DNA of 38,234 nt from Lactobacillus sp. HBUAS51381 (GTDB lineage: Bacteria > Bacillota > Bacilli > Lactobacillales > Lactobacillaceae): assembly GCF_012641095.1 (NCBI RefSeq), contig NZ_JAAVSC010000027.1, forward strand, positions 1 to 38,234, read 5' to 3'. The notes below the pieces were generated by a model. It did no database searches. It was not told the DNA's origin and saw only the letters and a program-made list of their open reading frames with translations. The position numbers and the translations under genes were made by a program. Below, piece by piece: positions 24,321 through 32,364 of this stretch (its first letter is position 1; every line of letters starts with the position of its first letter).

Positions 24321-25120
24321 GAGGTGACCTCCCGTTTTCGACGGCGGCGTTTATGCCCGGCCTGCTGAATCCAATAATAACCGGCAACGAGCAGGAGTGA
24401 GAAGAGAAACATCACGCCAGAGAGGGCATTGATTTCCAGATTAATCCCCTGGCGCGCACGCGAGTAGATTTCAACGGATAGTGTGGAGAAGCCATTACCA
24501 GTCACGAAGAAGGTGACGGCGAAGTCATCCAGAGAGTAGGTGAGCGCCATGAAGAAGCCGGCGAAGATACCCGGCGAAATGAAAGGAATGACCACGTGGG
24601 TCAGGAGTTGCCGGGTGGTGGCACCGAGATCCTGAGCGGCATCCAGCAGAGAGGTCGACATTTCCCGTAAGCGCGGCAAGACCATGAGGACGACGATGGG
24701 AATCTCAAAGGCAATGTGACTCAGCAGCACGGTGCCAAATCCCAGCGGAATCTTCAGCATGGTAAAGAAAATCAGAAAGCTGGCTCCGATAATGACGTCC
24801 GGAGAGACCATGAGGACGTTGTTTAACGTCAGCAGGGAGTCGCGGGTCACGCGCCGTGTTGTCCGGGTGATGCTCAGCGCGCCCAACGTGCCAATCAGGG
24901 TGGCGATCAGGGCCGATAGTAGCGCAATCAGAAGTGTATTTGCGACGATAGCCAGCATGCGCGTATCGCTAAATAGCGTTTGGTAGTGCCGCCAGGTGAA
25001 CCCGTGAAAGTTGGTCATGGTTTCGCCTTGGCTGAACGCATACACCATCAAAAAGATAATGGGGGCGTACAGTAGGATGAAGACCAAGATTAAATAACCC
25101 GTTGCTAATCGGTGCTTCAT
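24317..25120 (-). CDS. potC: spermidine/putrescine ABC permease PotC
   Basis: A 267-aa permease beginning [22 protein letters not shown], with six membrane segments and the EAA loop DAAQDLGATTRQLLTHVVIP. A long upstream extension of the frame (to 25219) runs through the end of potB and is ignored; GGCACGCCACG lacks a perfect ribosome site but the 4-base overlap with potB (25117-25120) implies coupling. Overlaps potD by 4 bases. Confidence 0.9.
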   Translation of the reverse strand: MKHRLATGYLILVFILLYAPIIFLMVYAFSQGETMTNFHGFTWRHYQTLFSDTRMLAIVANTLLIALLSALIATLIGTLGALSITRTTRRVTRDSLLTLNNVLMVSPDVIIGASFLIFFTMLKIPLGFGTVLLSHIAFEIPIVVLMVLPRLREMSTSLLDAAQDLGATTRQLLTHVVIPFISPGIFAGFFMALTYSLDDFAVTFFVTGNGFSTLSVEIYSRARQGINLEINALSGVMFLFSLLLVAGYYWIQQAGHKRRRRKREVTS

Positions 25121-25932
25121 CGTGGCGTGCCCCCCTTCACCTTTTGATCGCCCGTCAACAGCATGACCACAATCATGGCGACGATGAGGACCACGCCAAT
25201 CGTGGACCCCATCCCCCAATTCATGGTGGTCAGGAAGTGCTCCTCAATGGCCGTCCCCAACGTGATCACCTTGTTACCACCAATCAACCGGGTCAACATG
25301 AAGAGGGACAGCGAGGGAATGAAGACGGCCTGCACGCCCGCTTTAATCCCGGGTAACGTTAGGGGGAAGATCACGTGACGGAAGGTTTGCCAACTGCTGG
25401 CGCCCAGGTCGCGGCTGGCATTAATAAAGGCGGGATTAAGGTCGTCCAGCGCATTGTAGATGGGGAGAATCATGAACGGAATTTGAATGTAAGTCGCCAC
25501 AAAGATGAAGCTGGCGTTGGTAAAGAGAATTTGTTGCGGCCCAACGCCAATGAACGTGAGAAATTGATTGGCTAGGCCAGCCTGACTGAAGATACCGATA
25601 AAGGCATAGGCTTTCAATAGAATGTTAATCCAGGTCGGAAGAATGACCAATAATAGCCAGAATTGACGGTGCTTGAGTTGATGAATAAAGTAGGCCGTGG
25701 GATAGCTGATGAGTCCCGTAAAAAGCGTAATTAGGAAGGCGTACCATGCGGAATTGGCCGTCATCTTTAAGTAGGTAGCGGAGTGAAAATAGGTGCGATA
25801 GTTGTTCAGAGTGACCTGATGACCGAGGTCAAAGAAGGATTGGTAGATAATGAGGGCCACGGGGGCAATCACGAAGAGGGCCAACCAGAGGCCGTAAGGG
25901 AGAAAGTACGCCCAGGTTCTATGTTTGGTCAA
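25117..25932 (-). CDS. potB: spermidine/putrescine ABC permease PotB
   Basis: A 271-aa permease with [22 protein letters not shown] as the first membrane segment and the EAA loop [26 protein letters not shown] chose the TTG at 25932 because GGAGG lies 9 bases before it and the protein then begins at the usual family position; in-frame ATGs at 25953, 25974 and 25998 lie deeper inside potA. It overlaps potA by 14 bases. Confidence 0.85.
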   Translation of the reverse strand: MTKHRTWAYFLPYGLWLALFVIAPVALIIYQSFFDLGHQVTLNNYRTYFHSATYLKMTANSAWYAFLITLFTGLISYPTAYFIHQLKHRQFWLLLVILPTWINILLKAYAFIGIFSQAGLANQFLTFIGVGPQQILFTNASFIFVATYIQIPFMILPIYNALDDLNPAFINASRDLGASSWQTFRHVIFPLTLPGIKAGVQAVFIPSLSLFMLTRLIGGNKVITLGTAIEEHFLTTMNWGMGSTIGVVLIVAMIVVMLLTGDQKVKGGTPR

Positions 25933-27031
25933 CGGTATCGTCCTCCAAGTCATCGTAGGTTTCGAGACGCGCATCGAATTCGGCTTCCTTTTCGCCAAAT
26001 CGCATGACGTGGAGGTCCTGCGGGCGGAAGGTCAAGCCAACCGTTGTGCCGTCTTCGGCGGGATTAACGGAATGAATCAACCAGTGATTGTCGTGGGTAT
26101 CCGTTGCGGTAATCTCGTAGTAGTCGCCGCGGAAGAGTTGATTGTCGATAGTCACCGTTAATTTGGCACGGTCGGGCGTCGTTAACGTGAGGTCTTCTGG
26201 ACGGATAACGACTTCGACCGGTTCGTTGTCGGGAATTCCGGCATCGGCGCATTCGAATTGGTGACCGCCAAAAGCCACCTGAAAATCGGCAATCATCTTG
26301 GCGGGAAGGATGTTACTTTCCCCGATAAAGTCGGCGACAAAGTGGTTGATGGGTTCATCGTAAATGTCGACGGGGGAGCCGCTTTGAAGAATCTCACCCT
26401 GGTTCATGACAAAGATTTCATCGCTCATGGCCAGCGCTTCTTCCTGATCGTGGGTGACGAAGAGAAAGGTAATGCCGAGGCGTTGCTGCAACGCGCGTAA
26501 TTCAACCTGCATTTGTCGGCGGAGCTTGGCGTCTAACGCGGAGAGCGGTTCGTCTAGGAGCAATACCTTGGGAGCCATGACGATGGCTCTGGCAATGGCG
26601 ATCCGTTGCCGTTGACCGCCGGAGAGTTCGCTAATGGCGCGGTCACCATAGTCGGCGAGTTGAACGAGCTTTAGGGCCTTGGCCACGCGTTCCGCAATGA
26701 CGGACTTGGCGAGCTTCTTAAGCGTCAAGCCAAAAGCCACGTTCTCCGCAACCGTCATGTGGGGGAAGAGGGCGTAGTCTTGAAAGACGGTATTAACGTT
26801 GCGTTTGTTGGCGGGAACGTCATTGATTCGTTGGCCGGCGAAGAGGATCTCGCCCGCAGAGACCTGCATGAAGCCAGCAATCGCCCGCAGGATGGTGGTT
26901 TTACCACAGCCCGATGGTCCGAGCAGCGTATAAAATTTGCCAGACTCTAGCGTCAGATTAATATTGTTTAGAATGGTGTGGGAATCGTAGCGTTTGGTGA
27001 CCTGGCGTAGGGTAATGATGGGTTCTGTCAT
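25919..27031 (-). CDS. potA: spermidine/putrescine ABC ATPase PotA
   Basis: A 370-aa ATPase of the importer. Walker A is [10 protein letters not shown]-loop [15 protein letters not shown], signature [16 protein letters not shown], Walker [13 protein letters not shown], and the switch His lies in [15 protein letters not shown]-terminal TOBE-type regulatory domain follows (about 245-345). AGGAGG lies 7 bases before the ATG. It is the first gene of potABCD. A TATAAT-10 about 60 bases upstream on the minus strand, with a weak -35, is the likely promoter. Confidence 0.95.
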   Translation of the reverse strand: MTEPIITLRQVTKRYDSHTILNNINLTLESGKFYTLLGPSGCGKTTILRAIAGFMQVSAGEILFAGQRINDVPANKRNVNTVFQDYALFPHMTVAENVAFGLTLKKLAKSVIAERVAKALKLVQLADYGDRAISELSGGQRQRIAIARAIVMAPKVLLLDEPLSALDAKLRRQMQVELRALQQRLGITFLFVTHDQEEALAMSDEIFVMNQGEILQSGSPVDIYDEPINHFVADFIGESNILPAKMIADFQVAFGGHQFECADAGIPDNEPVEVVIRPEDLTLTTPDRAKLTVTIDNQLFRGDYYEITATDTHDNHWLIHSVNPAEDGTTVGLTFRPQDLHVMRFGEKEAEFDARLETYDDLEDDTVDQT

Positions 27032-27149
27032 CAGGCAACCTCCTCTGTTAGGTGATGGGTGAATCGCGTAAATCCAGTAGAACTTTATTGATTATAGCGG
27101 GTTTAGGCGCAAAAGAAAACGAAAAAATTAGAGATGACACTGGACCCCA

Positions 27150-27217
27150 ATCTGGTGTGGCCGACGTTTAATGATTGATGGCTAGGCCATGGTTTAACAG
27201 GTTGGGGTTGGCGACGC
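27150..27217 (+). repeat. possible diverged third copy of the dispersed repeat
   Basis: By eye, GTGGCCGACG...CAGGTTGGGGTTGGCGACG aligns with the 23154-23241 copy in the same orientation (GTGGTCG..., CAGCTGGGGACTGGCGCG). Identity is low and gapped, so homology is uncertain. Confidence 0.25.
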
Positions 27218-27254
27218 AAAACGCGCCTGGGACGTTTGTCCCAAGCGCGTTAAA
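27218..27254 (-). terminator. terminator of the secreted-protein gene
   Basis: AAAACGCGCCTGGGAC pairs with GTCCCAAGCGCGTT and lies a few bases from the stop codon at 27257. Confidence 0.8.
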
Positions 27255-27256
27255 AG

Positions 27257-28066
27257 TTAATCGGTGTACATCATGCCTGCAAAATAAGGCTTGGCGTTGA
27301 TGGTGTAGTTTGTCCAACTACCGCGATCTTCTTCGCCGAAATATTTGTGACCGAGTGTTTTAAGGTTCTTGATTTTAATCTGGTATTTATGAGCTCCCAG
27401 CTTCTTTCCGGGGATGCCCTTCAGATATTTATCGTACTGGACGGTAGTCGTATTGCCCTTAACCGTCGTTTTCGTCATCTTAGCCGATGCCGTGGGCTTG
27501 TAGTTGTCCATGGTATGCCCACCGTCAATTACCATATCGCCACCGGCGTCATACTTCACCATGGCTGATTTACTGTAGTACTGAATGTAATTATCCAAAG
27601 TTAGGTAGAACGCGGAACTGTTCCCGTAGTTTAGGTGACGATCCTGTTTAAATCCGGTGCCTGCGCGTAACACAGTCCCCCGGATAGGCGCCTTTAATTT
27701 AACGTTTTTGAAGTTGGCCTTCGTTAAAGGGATGGTCGCATTGGCTGAAAACTTGAGGTTGTGTAACCGGCTGTAATGCACCGCGCCAGAGGTGAACGAA
27801 ACCTTAACGGGGCCGTTACTAGACTGTTGAACGTAACCACTGACCCGTAACAGGGCGCCCTTTTTCTTGAGAAGTGGCTTGTAAGTGTTCCCGTGTTTTT
27901 GGTAAATTCCCACGTACATCGCCTTCTTGGTGCGAACATACCCCGACTGTCCCAGGCTTAAGTATTTGGATGACGCCTGAGCTGTCGTCTCCGTAGCGCA
28001 GCTGACCCCGGCAACCGCGCCCAGTAACATGAGGGCCGTTACGCATGTTTTTTTGAGCTTTATCAT
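27257..28066 (-). CDS. secreted uncharacterised protein (269 aa)
   Basis: Starts MIKLKKTCVTALMLLGAVAGVSC and has a probable signal-peptidase site after AQA. The mature protein is beta-rich and basic, with many Tyr/Lys/Gly (KYLSLGQSGYVRTKKAMYVG, then RGSWTNYTINAK). No enzymatic motif or wall anchor is recognised; the repeated Y-V-R-T/K-style strands resemble surface-layer-associated or SH3-like domains of lactobacilli, but that is only an impression. AGGAGGAGATCAC precedes the ATG at 28066, so the earlier ATG at 28096 is not used. Monocistronic. Confidence 0.75.
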   Translation of the reverse strand: MIKLKKTCVTALMLLGAVAGVSCATETTAQASSKYLSLGQSGYVRTKKAMYVGIYQKHGNTYKPLLKKKGALLRVSGYVQQSSNGPVKVSFTSGAVHYSRLHNLKFSANATIPLTKANFKNVKLKAPIRGTVLRAGTGFKQDRHLNYGNSSAFYLTLDNYIQYYSKSAMVKYDAGGDMVIDGGHTMDNYKPTASAKMTKTTVKGNTTTVQYDKYLKGIPGKKLGAHKYQIKIKNLKTLGHKYFGEEDRGSWTNYTINAKPYFAGMMYTD

Positions 28067-28389
28067 GTGATCTCCTCCTAAATCGATGTGGTACACAACT
28101 AGTGTAACGCTACTGCGCGTGATTTAAAACTCACCACCTGAAATAGGGGGATTAGCACGGGGATTGAAGGGAGGGGATTTTAACTGTCCAATTTGAACCG
28201 ACTATCGCCGGATAAATACCCAGAATAGTTTTTAAATTGGCATTAGTAAAGAGCCTGCGATTGACCACAGGCTCTTGCATTGCCGATTATAGATTTTGAA
28301 GGTCATAGCTAGAACCCTTGGTGCGACCGGACTAGGGGCCAGTATGTTGGACGCGTACTGGCCGCCTTACTGTTCATCGCAGTTAGGCT
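28067..28389. other. intergenic region
   Basis: It contains the promoter region of the secreted-protein gene and a short inverted repeat AAGAGCCTG/CAGGCTCTT (28249-28276) without a T-run. I see no gene. Confidence 0.45.
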
Positions 28390-28776
28390 TTAACTCATTT
28401 GCTGCCAGTCTTCGACGGTAATAAAGTCTAGTGGCGTCAGCGAATCGGCTGAGATGGTGGTTAAATCATTCAGCTCTTGTGTGAACTTGATGGCGATCGC
28501 TTTGGTGAAGTCTGGCCGGGTTGAATTGAAAGCCACGTTGTATTTTTGAGGATTATGCAAGGGATGCCAAGTACCGTGCCAGAAACTTAAAAAGGCGATT
28601 AATTGTTGATCGGTATTTTGGGTAAAGAAGATAATGGATTTTGGGTGGCATTGACGATACGGCGATTCATCAAAGGCCGCAACCAAATCCACGGAAAACA
28701 ATTCAAATCCATATTTTTCAGCAATTTGTTTCATCGCATGTGTGAGAGTCGTGATGTCCTGCGGTTTAGTTTCCAT
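28390..28776 (-). CDS. uncharacterised protein (128 aa)
   Basis: A 128-aa soluble protein with alternating strands and helices (FELFSVDLVAAFD, SIIFFTQNTDQQLIAFLSF). No family recognised. A stem-loop (GTGGGTAA/TTGCCCAC) lies between a G-rich run and the ATG, so the apparent ribosome site is not at a normal distance. The base composition is lower in GC than the surrounding core genes, and it borders the non-coding toxin-antitoxin island. Confidence 0.6.
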   Translation of the reverse strand: METKPQDITTLTHAMKQIAEKYGFELFSVDLVAAFDESPYRQCHPKSIIFFTQNTDQQLIAFLSFWHGTWHPLHNPQKYNVAFNSTRPDFTKAIAIKFTQELNDLTTISADSLTPLDFITVEDWQQMS

Positions 28777-28879
28777 GATTTAATGTGGGCAACGGATTGA
28801 TTACCCACACTCCCCCCTTTTTGTTAAAAATAATTCTAGCCCCAAGTCTTAGCTTACTGTAGCTCGAACGGAGGAGATA

Positions 28880-28906
28880 ATGTTTAGGCTATGTTTGTAT
28901 TGGTAA
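28880..28906 (+). other. 8-codon mini-ORF with strong ribosome site
   Basis: ATG TTT AGG CTA TGT TTG TAT TGG TAA follows GGAGGAG closely. Its translation MFRLCLYW is too short for a family. It could be a leader peptide or the decayed start of a lost gene. Confidence 0.3.
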
Positions 28907-29026
28907 TTAACGTAGAGGCAGGGGATACAATCATTTTAATAACAGGGTTAATAGCCGAGTATCTGTTAAACATAGAGGCCTGCCTGACCAAATATTCTTT
29001 TCAGTGAAATTTCGATAAAAAAACGG

Positions 29027-29093
29027 TCAGCCATTCAGCTAACAGTTTTCTGGTGTTGCCCCTGCCAAGGTGTGTTTGATTCAGCGGTTACCA
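29027..29093 (-). repeat. direct repeat copy 1, ending in a minus-strand terminator
   Basis: Matches 29786-29853 almost exactly from TCAGCCATTC to GGTTACCA. Read on the minus strand, it ends in a hairpin ACTGTTAGC...GGCTGACCGT followed by TTTTTTT. It could be the 3' end of a small RNA. Confidence 0.75.
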
Positions 29094-29420
29094 ATATGAC
29101 GGATTTCTCTTACGCTGATACGTAAAAGATTTTGAAGCGTGCTAAAGAGTTTGACATGTTCGATAAAAAGAATTGAGGGGCGTGACCGTTTTAGACGCCC
29201 TTGACGTTTAGAGGTAGGTGAACATTATTCACTTAGTTAGTACTGGGTATGTCCTTTATTGGGCGTATACCCCTTATGTTTACTTGATGTGCACAAATAC
29301 CTACAATTTCTGAATAATTGCTAGGTTGATTGTGACTGCATGGGACTAAGCGGGGTATGAGAGGTGTGAAGCATCCCTAAGCACTTTCGTTAAATCGGTA
29401 TTAGCTTTCACTACAAAACA

Positions 29421-29449
29421 TTGCAATTCAAGTTGTCATACCAGATAAT
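29421..29449 (+). promoter_or_regulatory. promoter of the toxin mRNA (RNA I)
   Basis: TTGCAA (29421-29426), a 17-base spacer and GATAAT (29444-29449). Transcription would start near 29456. A 5' stem CCCAC/GTGGG (29465-29469 with 29480-29484) reaches the ribosome site GGGGAGGTG, as in Fst systems. Confidence 0.7.
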
Positions 29450-29497
29450 AGAGAAGTTGCCTAACCCACACTAGCAACAGTGGGGAGGTGAACTCTT

Positions 29498-29584
29498 ATG
29501 TTTCAAAATCTTTTTGCGCCACTTGTTGTTGGCATCCTAGTCGCCTTATTTACGGACTGGTTAGACCGTAGGCGTCACAGGTAG
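29498..29584 (+). CDS. Fst-family type I toxin peptide (28 aa)
   Basis: The peptide MFQNLFAPLVVGILVALF has a single hydrophobic segment, followed by TDWLDRRRHR, an acidic/basic tail. This is the plan of the Fst/Lpt family of Gram-positive type I toxins, in which the peptide inserts in the membrane and disturbs growth or division. A ribosome site GGGGAGGTG lies 7 bases before the ATG and is partly in a 5' stem-loop. The reading frame is too short for ordinary gene callers. An antisense RNA gene with direct repeats and a shared terminator follows at 29625-29725, so the locus looks complete. Confidence 0.85.
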   Translation: MFQNLFAPLVVGILVALFTDWLDRRRHR

Positions 29585-29624
29585 TTTTAGGTGACTACTA
29601 ACCCACCCGTTTATTTACATAGAC

Positions 29625-29704
29625 GTATAAAAAAGGCTCTGACTACGCCACATAGTCAGGGCCTTTGGTGAACTCAATGTTCCAAAGTCTTTTTGTACTG
29701 TCAG
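29625..29704 (-). ncRNA. antitoxin antisense RNA (RNA II of the Fst locus)
   Basis: A minus-strand promoter TTGCGA-16-TATACT drives a short RNA that starts near 29704 and ends at the hairpin AAAGGCTCTGACTA/TAGTCAGGGCCTTT (29632-29666). This hairpin is also the terminator of the toxin mRNA (bidirectional, with a T-run on the minus strand). The RNA II 5' part (29667-29699) is a diverged repeat of the toxin start region (29487-29519), the DRa/DRb arrangement of par/Fst systems. Pairing through these repeats would block toxin translation. Confidence 0.7.
29629..29666. terminator. shared bidirectional terminator of the toxin-antitoxin locus
   Basis: Stem AAAGGCTCTGACTA with TAGTCAGGGCCTTT (one mismatch or G-U) with A-rich sequence to its left, giving a T-run for the minus-strand RNA II. 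Confidence 0.8.
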
Positions 29705-29726
29705 TATAACACATATGCGATGTTTC
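29705..29726 (-). promoter_or_regulatory. promoter of antitoxin RNA II
   Basis: On the minus strand TTGCGA, 16 bases, TATACT with a preceding TG (extended -10). It points toward the shared terminator. Confidence 0.6.
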
Positions 29727-29785
29727 GCAAATGCGAACCATAGTATGTGTAAGGTGTGAGAGGAACAATTAAAAATAAAAAACTA

Positions 29786-29853
29786 TCAGCCATTCAGCTA
29801 ACAGTTTTCTGGTGTTGCCCCTGCCAAGGTGTGTTTGATTCCGCGGTTACCAA
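29786..29853 (-). repeat. direct repeat copy 2, ending in a minus-strand terminator
   Basis: Near-identical to 29027-29093. Here the minus-strand hairpin is better paired (AAACTGTTAGC with GGCTGATAGTTT) and followed by TTTTTATTTTT. The two copies bracket the toxin-antitoxin locus. Confidence 0.75.
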
Positions 29854-29952
29854 AACGGTTACCATCGGTGTTTATTTCAGACGAATTCGTGGATAAATTG
29901 AAAGCTTGAAATGCCGTTATATCGGCGTTCCTGACTCGCTAAATATCCCAAA

Positions 29953-30025
29953 TGGACCCTACCGGATTTGAACCGACGACCTCCTGCATGCGAAGCAGGC
30001 GCTCTCCCAGCTGAGCTAAGGGCCC
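29953..30025 (-). tRNA. tRNA-Ala (anticodon CGC)
   Basis: On the minus strand a full 73-nt cloverleaf is seen: acceptor GGGCCCT/AGGGTCC with a G3-U70 pair (the alanine identity element), D-arm AGCTCAGCTGGGAGAGC, anticodon arm CCTGC-TTCGCAT-GCAGG with anticodon CGC, and T-arm GTCGGTTCAAATCCG. Discriminator A; CCA is not encoded. A promoter TTAACA-16-TATAAT lies just upstream (about 30035-30065). Confidence 0.9.
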
Positions 30026-30030
30026 GAAAC

Positions 30031-30078
30031 TTACCCATTAATTATAGCACGCTGGCTAAAAATGTTAATGGGTAAAAT
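30031..30078 (-). promoter_or_regulatory. tRNA promoter with flanking inverted repeat
   Basis: TATAAT (about 30040) with TTAACA 16 bases upstream on the minus strand. TTACCCATTAA (from 30031) is repeated inverted as TTAATGGGTAA near 30066-30077, framing the promoter. Confidence 0.55.
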
Positions 30079-30099
30079 TGATGATTTTTTAAAAATGGT

Positions 30100-31323
30100 T
30101 TAGTTTTGGCGCCGCCAGCCGTGAATCAAGTGTTGCCAGAAGCTCCGGCTATCCGTCTGTAACATCAGCCGTTGGTACTGACTGCCAATGTAACTCGCGA
30201 ACAGGGCGATTGCCACCACCAAAATTAGCAGTGACAGCAGTTGTTCCCAACCATTCACCGTGCCGTTGATGATCCGCATCGGCATAAAATACGACGAGAA
30301 GAACGGCACGTATGACAGAATTTTGACGAACAGCGCGTCGAGATTGTTCTGGAAGGGGAAGGTGGCAAAGAACCCAAACATCCCTAGCATAACCACTGGT
30401 TGCGCGGCCTTAGAGGCGTCCTCGGCTTTGGCCACCACGGCACCACTATACGCCGCCAAGATCGTATAGATAATGACGCCCAAGAATAGGTAGACCAAGT
30501 TTAGATTCAGCAAATTATGAAGAACGGCCGTAATCAAACTCTGGTTTTCCGTAAGCAACGGTTTGAGCGCGGCACTGTGCCAAGCAATCTGGAAACCGGC
30601 CCAGCCGCCCAGCAGGTAGATCACAATCTGGGTCAGAATCACCAGGAGAATACCACCGATTTTTCCGACGAAATAACTCGTAGCGGTGGTGCTGGAGAAG
30701 ATAATTTCCATAATCTTGGTTCCCTTATCCGAGGCAATCTCTTGCGCGGCAATCGAGGCGTAGGTAATCAGGATAATGTAGATCATGGTGACCAGAATCC
30801 AAAATGAAATAGTCTTGGCCAGGTTTGCCGTGCCGGCTTTCTTTTCAATGTGCTGTTGCAAAACGGGCGTCCGGGCCAAGAGGCGTTGTTGCTGTGTCGT
30901 TAGCTTGGCCTGCCGGTAGTTTTGGGCCTGCTGATACTGTTGTAGGAAGTTTTGGGTCTGCGCCTTTAAACCACTGGCCATGGTGCTACTGCCGTGATAG
31001 TCGGCGCGAATCTGATGGGCCGACGTACGTAGCTCGAGGTAACCGGCCAGGTGATTCTTTTTGACCGCCGACTTAGCTGCCGCCACCGTGGTGATTTTGG
31101 TATTAAGCGTCCCCGTTTGTTGTTTGAGATAGGCTTGCCGCAAGGGTTGAGAGGTGCTGATCACGGCGACTTGCTTACTACTCGAGGCGCTGTTGGCACT
31201 GAGGTAGCTGATCCCCACGGTCAGGCCGATCATCAGAAAGGGACCGATGACCATGAACAGAAAGCTCCAGGATTTAATCTGGCGAAGGTAGGTTTCTAGC
31301 GTGACTATCCAGGTTTTATGCAT
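30100..31323 (-). CDS. ABC-2 type exporter permease
   Basis: A 407-aa permease of the ABC-2 exporter class (NatB/EcsB-like layout). One N-terminal membrane segment is followed by an extracytoplasmic region (about 45-165, Gln/Ala-rich with predicted coiled coil around QNFLQQYQQAQNYRQAKLTTQQ). A cluster of five or six C-terminal membrane segments includes IIYTILAAYSGAVVAKAEDASKAAQ. It overlaps the ATPase gene by 8 bases. The ATG at 31323 is preferred; a GTG at 31332 is an alternative, and neither has a strong ribosome site, as expected for coupling. The substrate is unknown (ions, peptide or drug). Confidence 0.85.
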   Translation of the reverse strand: MHKTWIVTLETYLRQIKSWSFLFMVIGPFLMIGLTVGISYLSANSASSSKQVAVISTSQPLRQAYLKQQTGTLNTKITTVAAAKSAVKKNHLAGYLELRTSAHQIRADYHGSSTMASGLKAQTQNFLQQYQQAQNYRQAKLTTQQQRLLARTPVLQQHIEKKAGTANLAKTISFWILVTMIYIILITYASIAAQEIASDKGTKIMEIIFSSTTATSYFVGKIGGILLVILTQIVIYLLGGWAGFQIAWHSAALKPLLTENQSLITAVLHNLLNLNLVYLFLGVIIYTILAAYSGAVVAKAEDASKAAQPVVMLGMFGFFATFPFQNNLDALFVKILSYVPFFSSYFMPMRIINGTVNGWEQLLSLLILVVAIALFASYIGSQYQRLMLQTDSRSFWQHLIHGWRRQN

Positions 31324-32212
31324 GGTCTTCACTCACTTTCAGGCGGAAGATTTCATCGAGGGTTGGCGGTTGCTGGCTGAATTCTTCAATGTAGTGGCCC
31401 TGGGTCAGCTCGGCGAAGATGGCGGGGCCGGCCGCGGGGTCCGTCAAATGCAAGCGGTATTGGCCGGGCTGACGCTGGTCCACGCGATCCACGCTGGGTA
31501 ACGTAGCCAAGCGGGTAGCGGACCAATCGGTGGTCACGTAGAGTTCGGTCTTGCCAAATTGATTGCGAACTTCGCCTAGCGTGCCGTGGAGGACCATGTC
31601 GCCCTTGCGCAACATGACCAATTGGTCGCACAGGGCCGAGACGTTTTCCATGTCGTGACTGGAAAAGATAATGGCCGCACCGTCGTCTCTGGCCTTCAGG
31701 ATGGCCTGTTTTAGCAGGTCGGCGTTGACGGGGTCGAGGCCGCTGAACGGTTCGTCTAGAATCAATAGTTTGGGGTGGTGGATCAGCGTACAGATTAGCT
31801 GAACTTTCTGTTGGTTCCCCTTGGACAGGTCGTTAATACGACTCTTCCGGGTCCCCTTAACGGCGAAGCGGCCCAACCAGTCATCGATCCGCGGGCGAAT
31901 ATCTCTGGCCGATTGATCCTTCAACCGGGCGAGGTAAATAATCTGCTGCTCAATGGTCAGTTTGGTCATGAGACTCCGTTCTTCGGGTAGGTAGCCAATC
32001 GTGTCAAAGTCGGCTGGCGATAGGGGATGTCCCTGCCACTGAATGGTGCCATCATATTTAATGAAATTCAAAATACTGTGAAACGTCGTCGACTTGCCGG
32101 CACCGTTTTGGCCGATCAAGCCTAGGATCTGGCCGTTGGGCACCTCAAAGCTGACGTCGTTGAGGGCCTTCACGGGACCAAATTGCTTGCTGATATGCTG
32201 AATGCTTAGCAT
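31316..32212 (-). CDS. ABC exporter ATPase with DUF4162-type C-terminus
   Basis: A 298-aa ATPase with Walker A GQNGAGKST, signature LSKGNQQKVQL, Walker B LLILDEPFSGLDP and the switch His in IIFSSHDMENVS. The C-terminal 80 residues (about 215-298) match the DUF4162-type extension that pairs ATPases with ABC-2 permeases. GAGGAG precedes the ATG. The promoter is at 32245-32273. It forms an exporter with the downstream permease. Confidence 0.9.
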   Translation of the reverse strand: MLSIQHISKQFGPVKALNDVSFEVPNGQILGLIGQNGAGKSTTFHSILNFIKYDGTIQWQGHPLSPADFDTIGYLPEERSLMTKLTIEQQIIYLARLKDQSARDIRPRIDDWLGRFAVKGTRKSRINDLSKGNQQKVQLICTLIHHPKLLILDEPFSGLDPVNADLLKQAILKARDDGAAIIFSSHDMENVSALCDQLVMLRKGDMVLHGTLGEVRNQFGKTELYVTTDWSATRLATLPSVDRVDQRQPGQYRLHLTDPAAGPAIFAELTQGHYIEEFSQQPPTLDEIFRLKVSEDHA

Positions 32213-32244
32213 GCGTCGTTCTCCTCTTCGAAGTTAATACCCAC

Positions 32245-32273
32245 ATTATACGCGAACACCGCCGGAATCCCAA
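32245..32273 (-). promoter_or_regulatory. promoter of the ABC exporter operon
   Basis: Minus strand TTGGGA (32268-32273), 17-base spacer, TATAAT (32245-32250), about 35 bases upstream of the start codon. Confidence 0.75.
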
Positions 32274-32305
32274 CGAAAGGTGCGGGTTCCGCATTAGAAA
32301 AAAAT

Positions 32306-32345
32306 AGTCGGTAACCTGGGCAAAGGACCCGGCTATCGGCTAAGG
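32306..32345 (-). terminator. terminator of the purine permease gene
   Basis: On the minus strand TAGCCGATAGCCGGG pairs with CCCAGGTTACCGACTA (some mismatches), followed by TTTTTTT. Confidence 0.7.
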
Positions 32346-32364
32346 GACAGACAACATAAGATGT

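Larger units (their letters stand above)
28777..29497. other. non-coding island upstream of the Fst toxin
   Basis: About 720 bases with no normal gene. It contains a perfect-looking ribosome site (CGGAGGAGATA) followed by only eight codons, MFRLCLYW then stop (28880-28906). A long-range inverted repeat AGGCAGG/CCTGCCT (about 28917-28989), copy 1 of the direct repeat (29027-29093), several short hairpins (GGGCGT/ACGCCC, about 29176-29200) and the toxin promoter follow. Confidence 0.5.
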
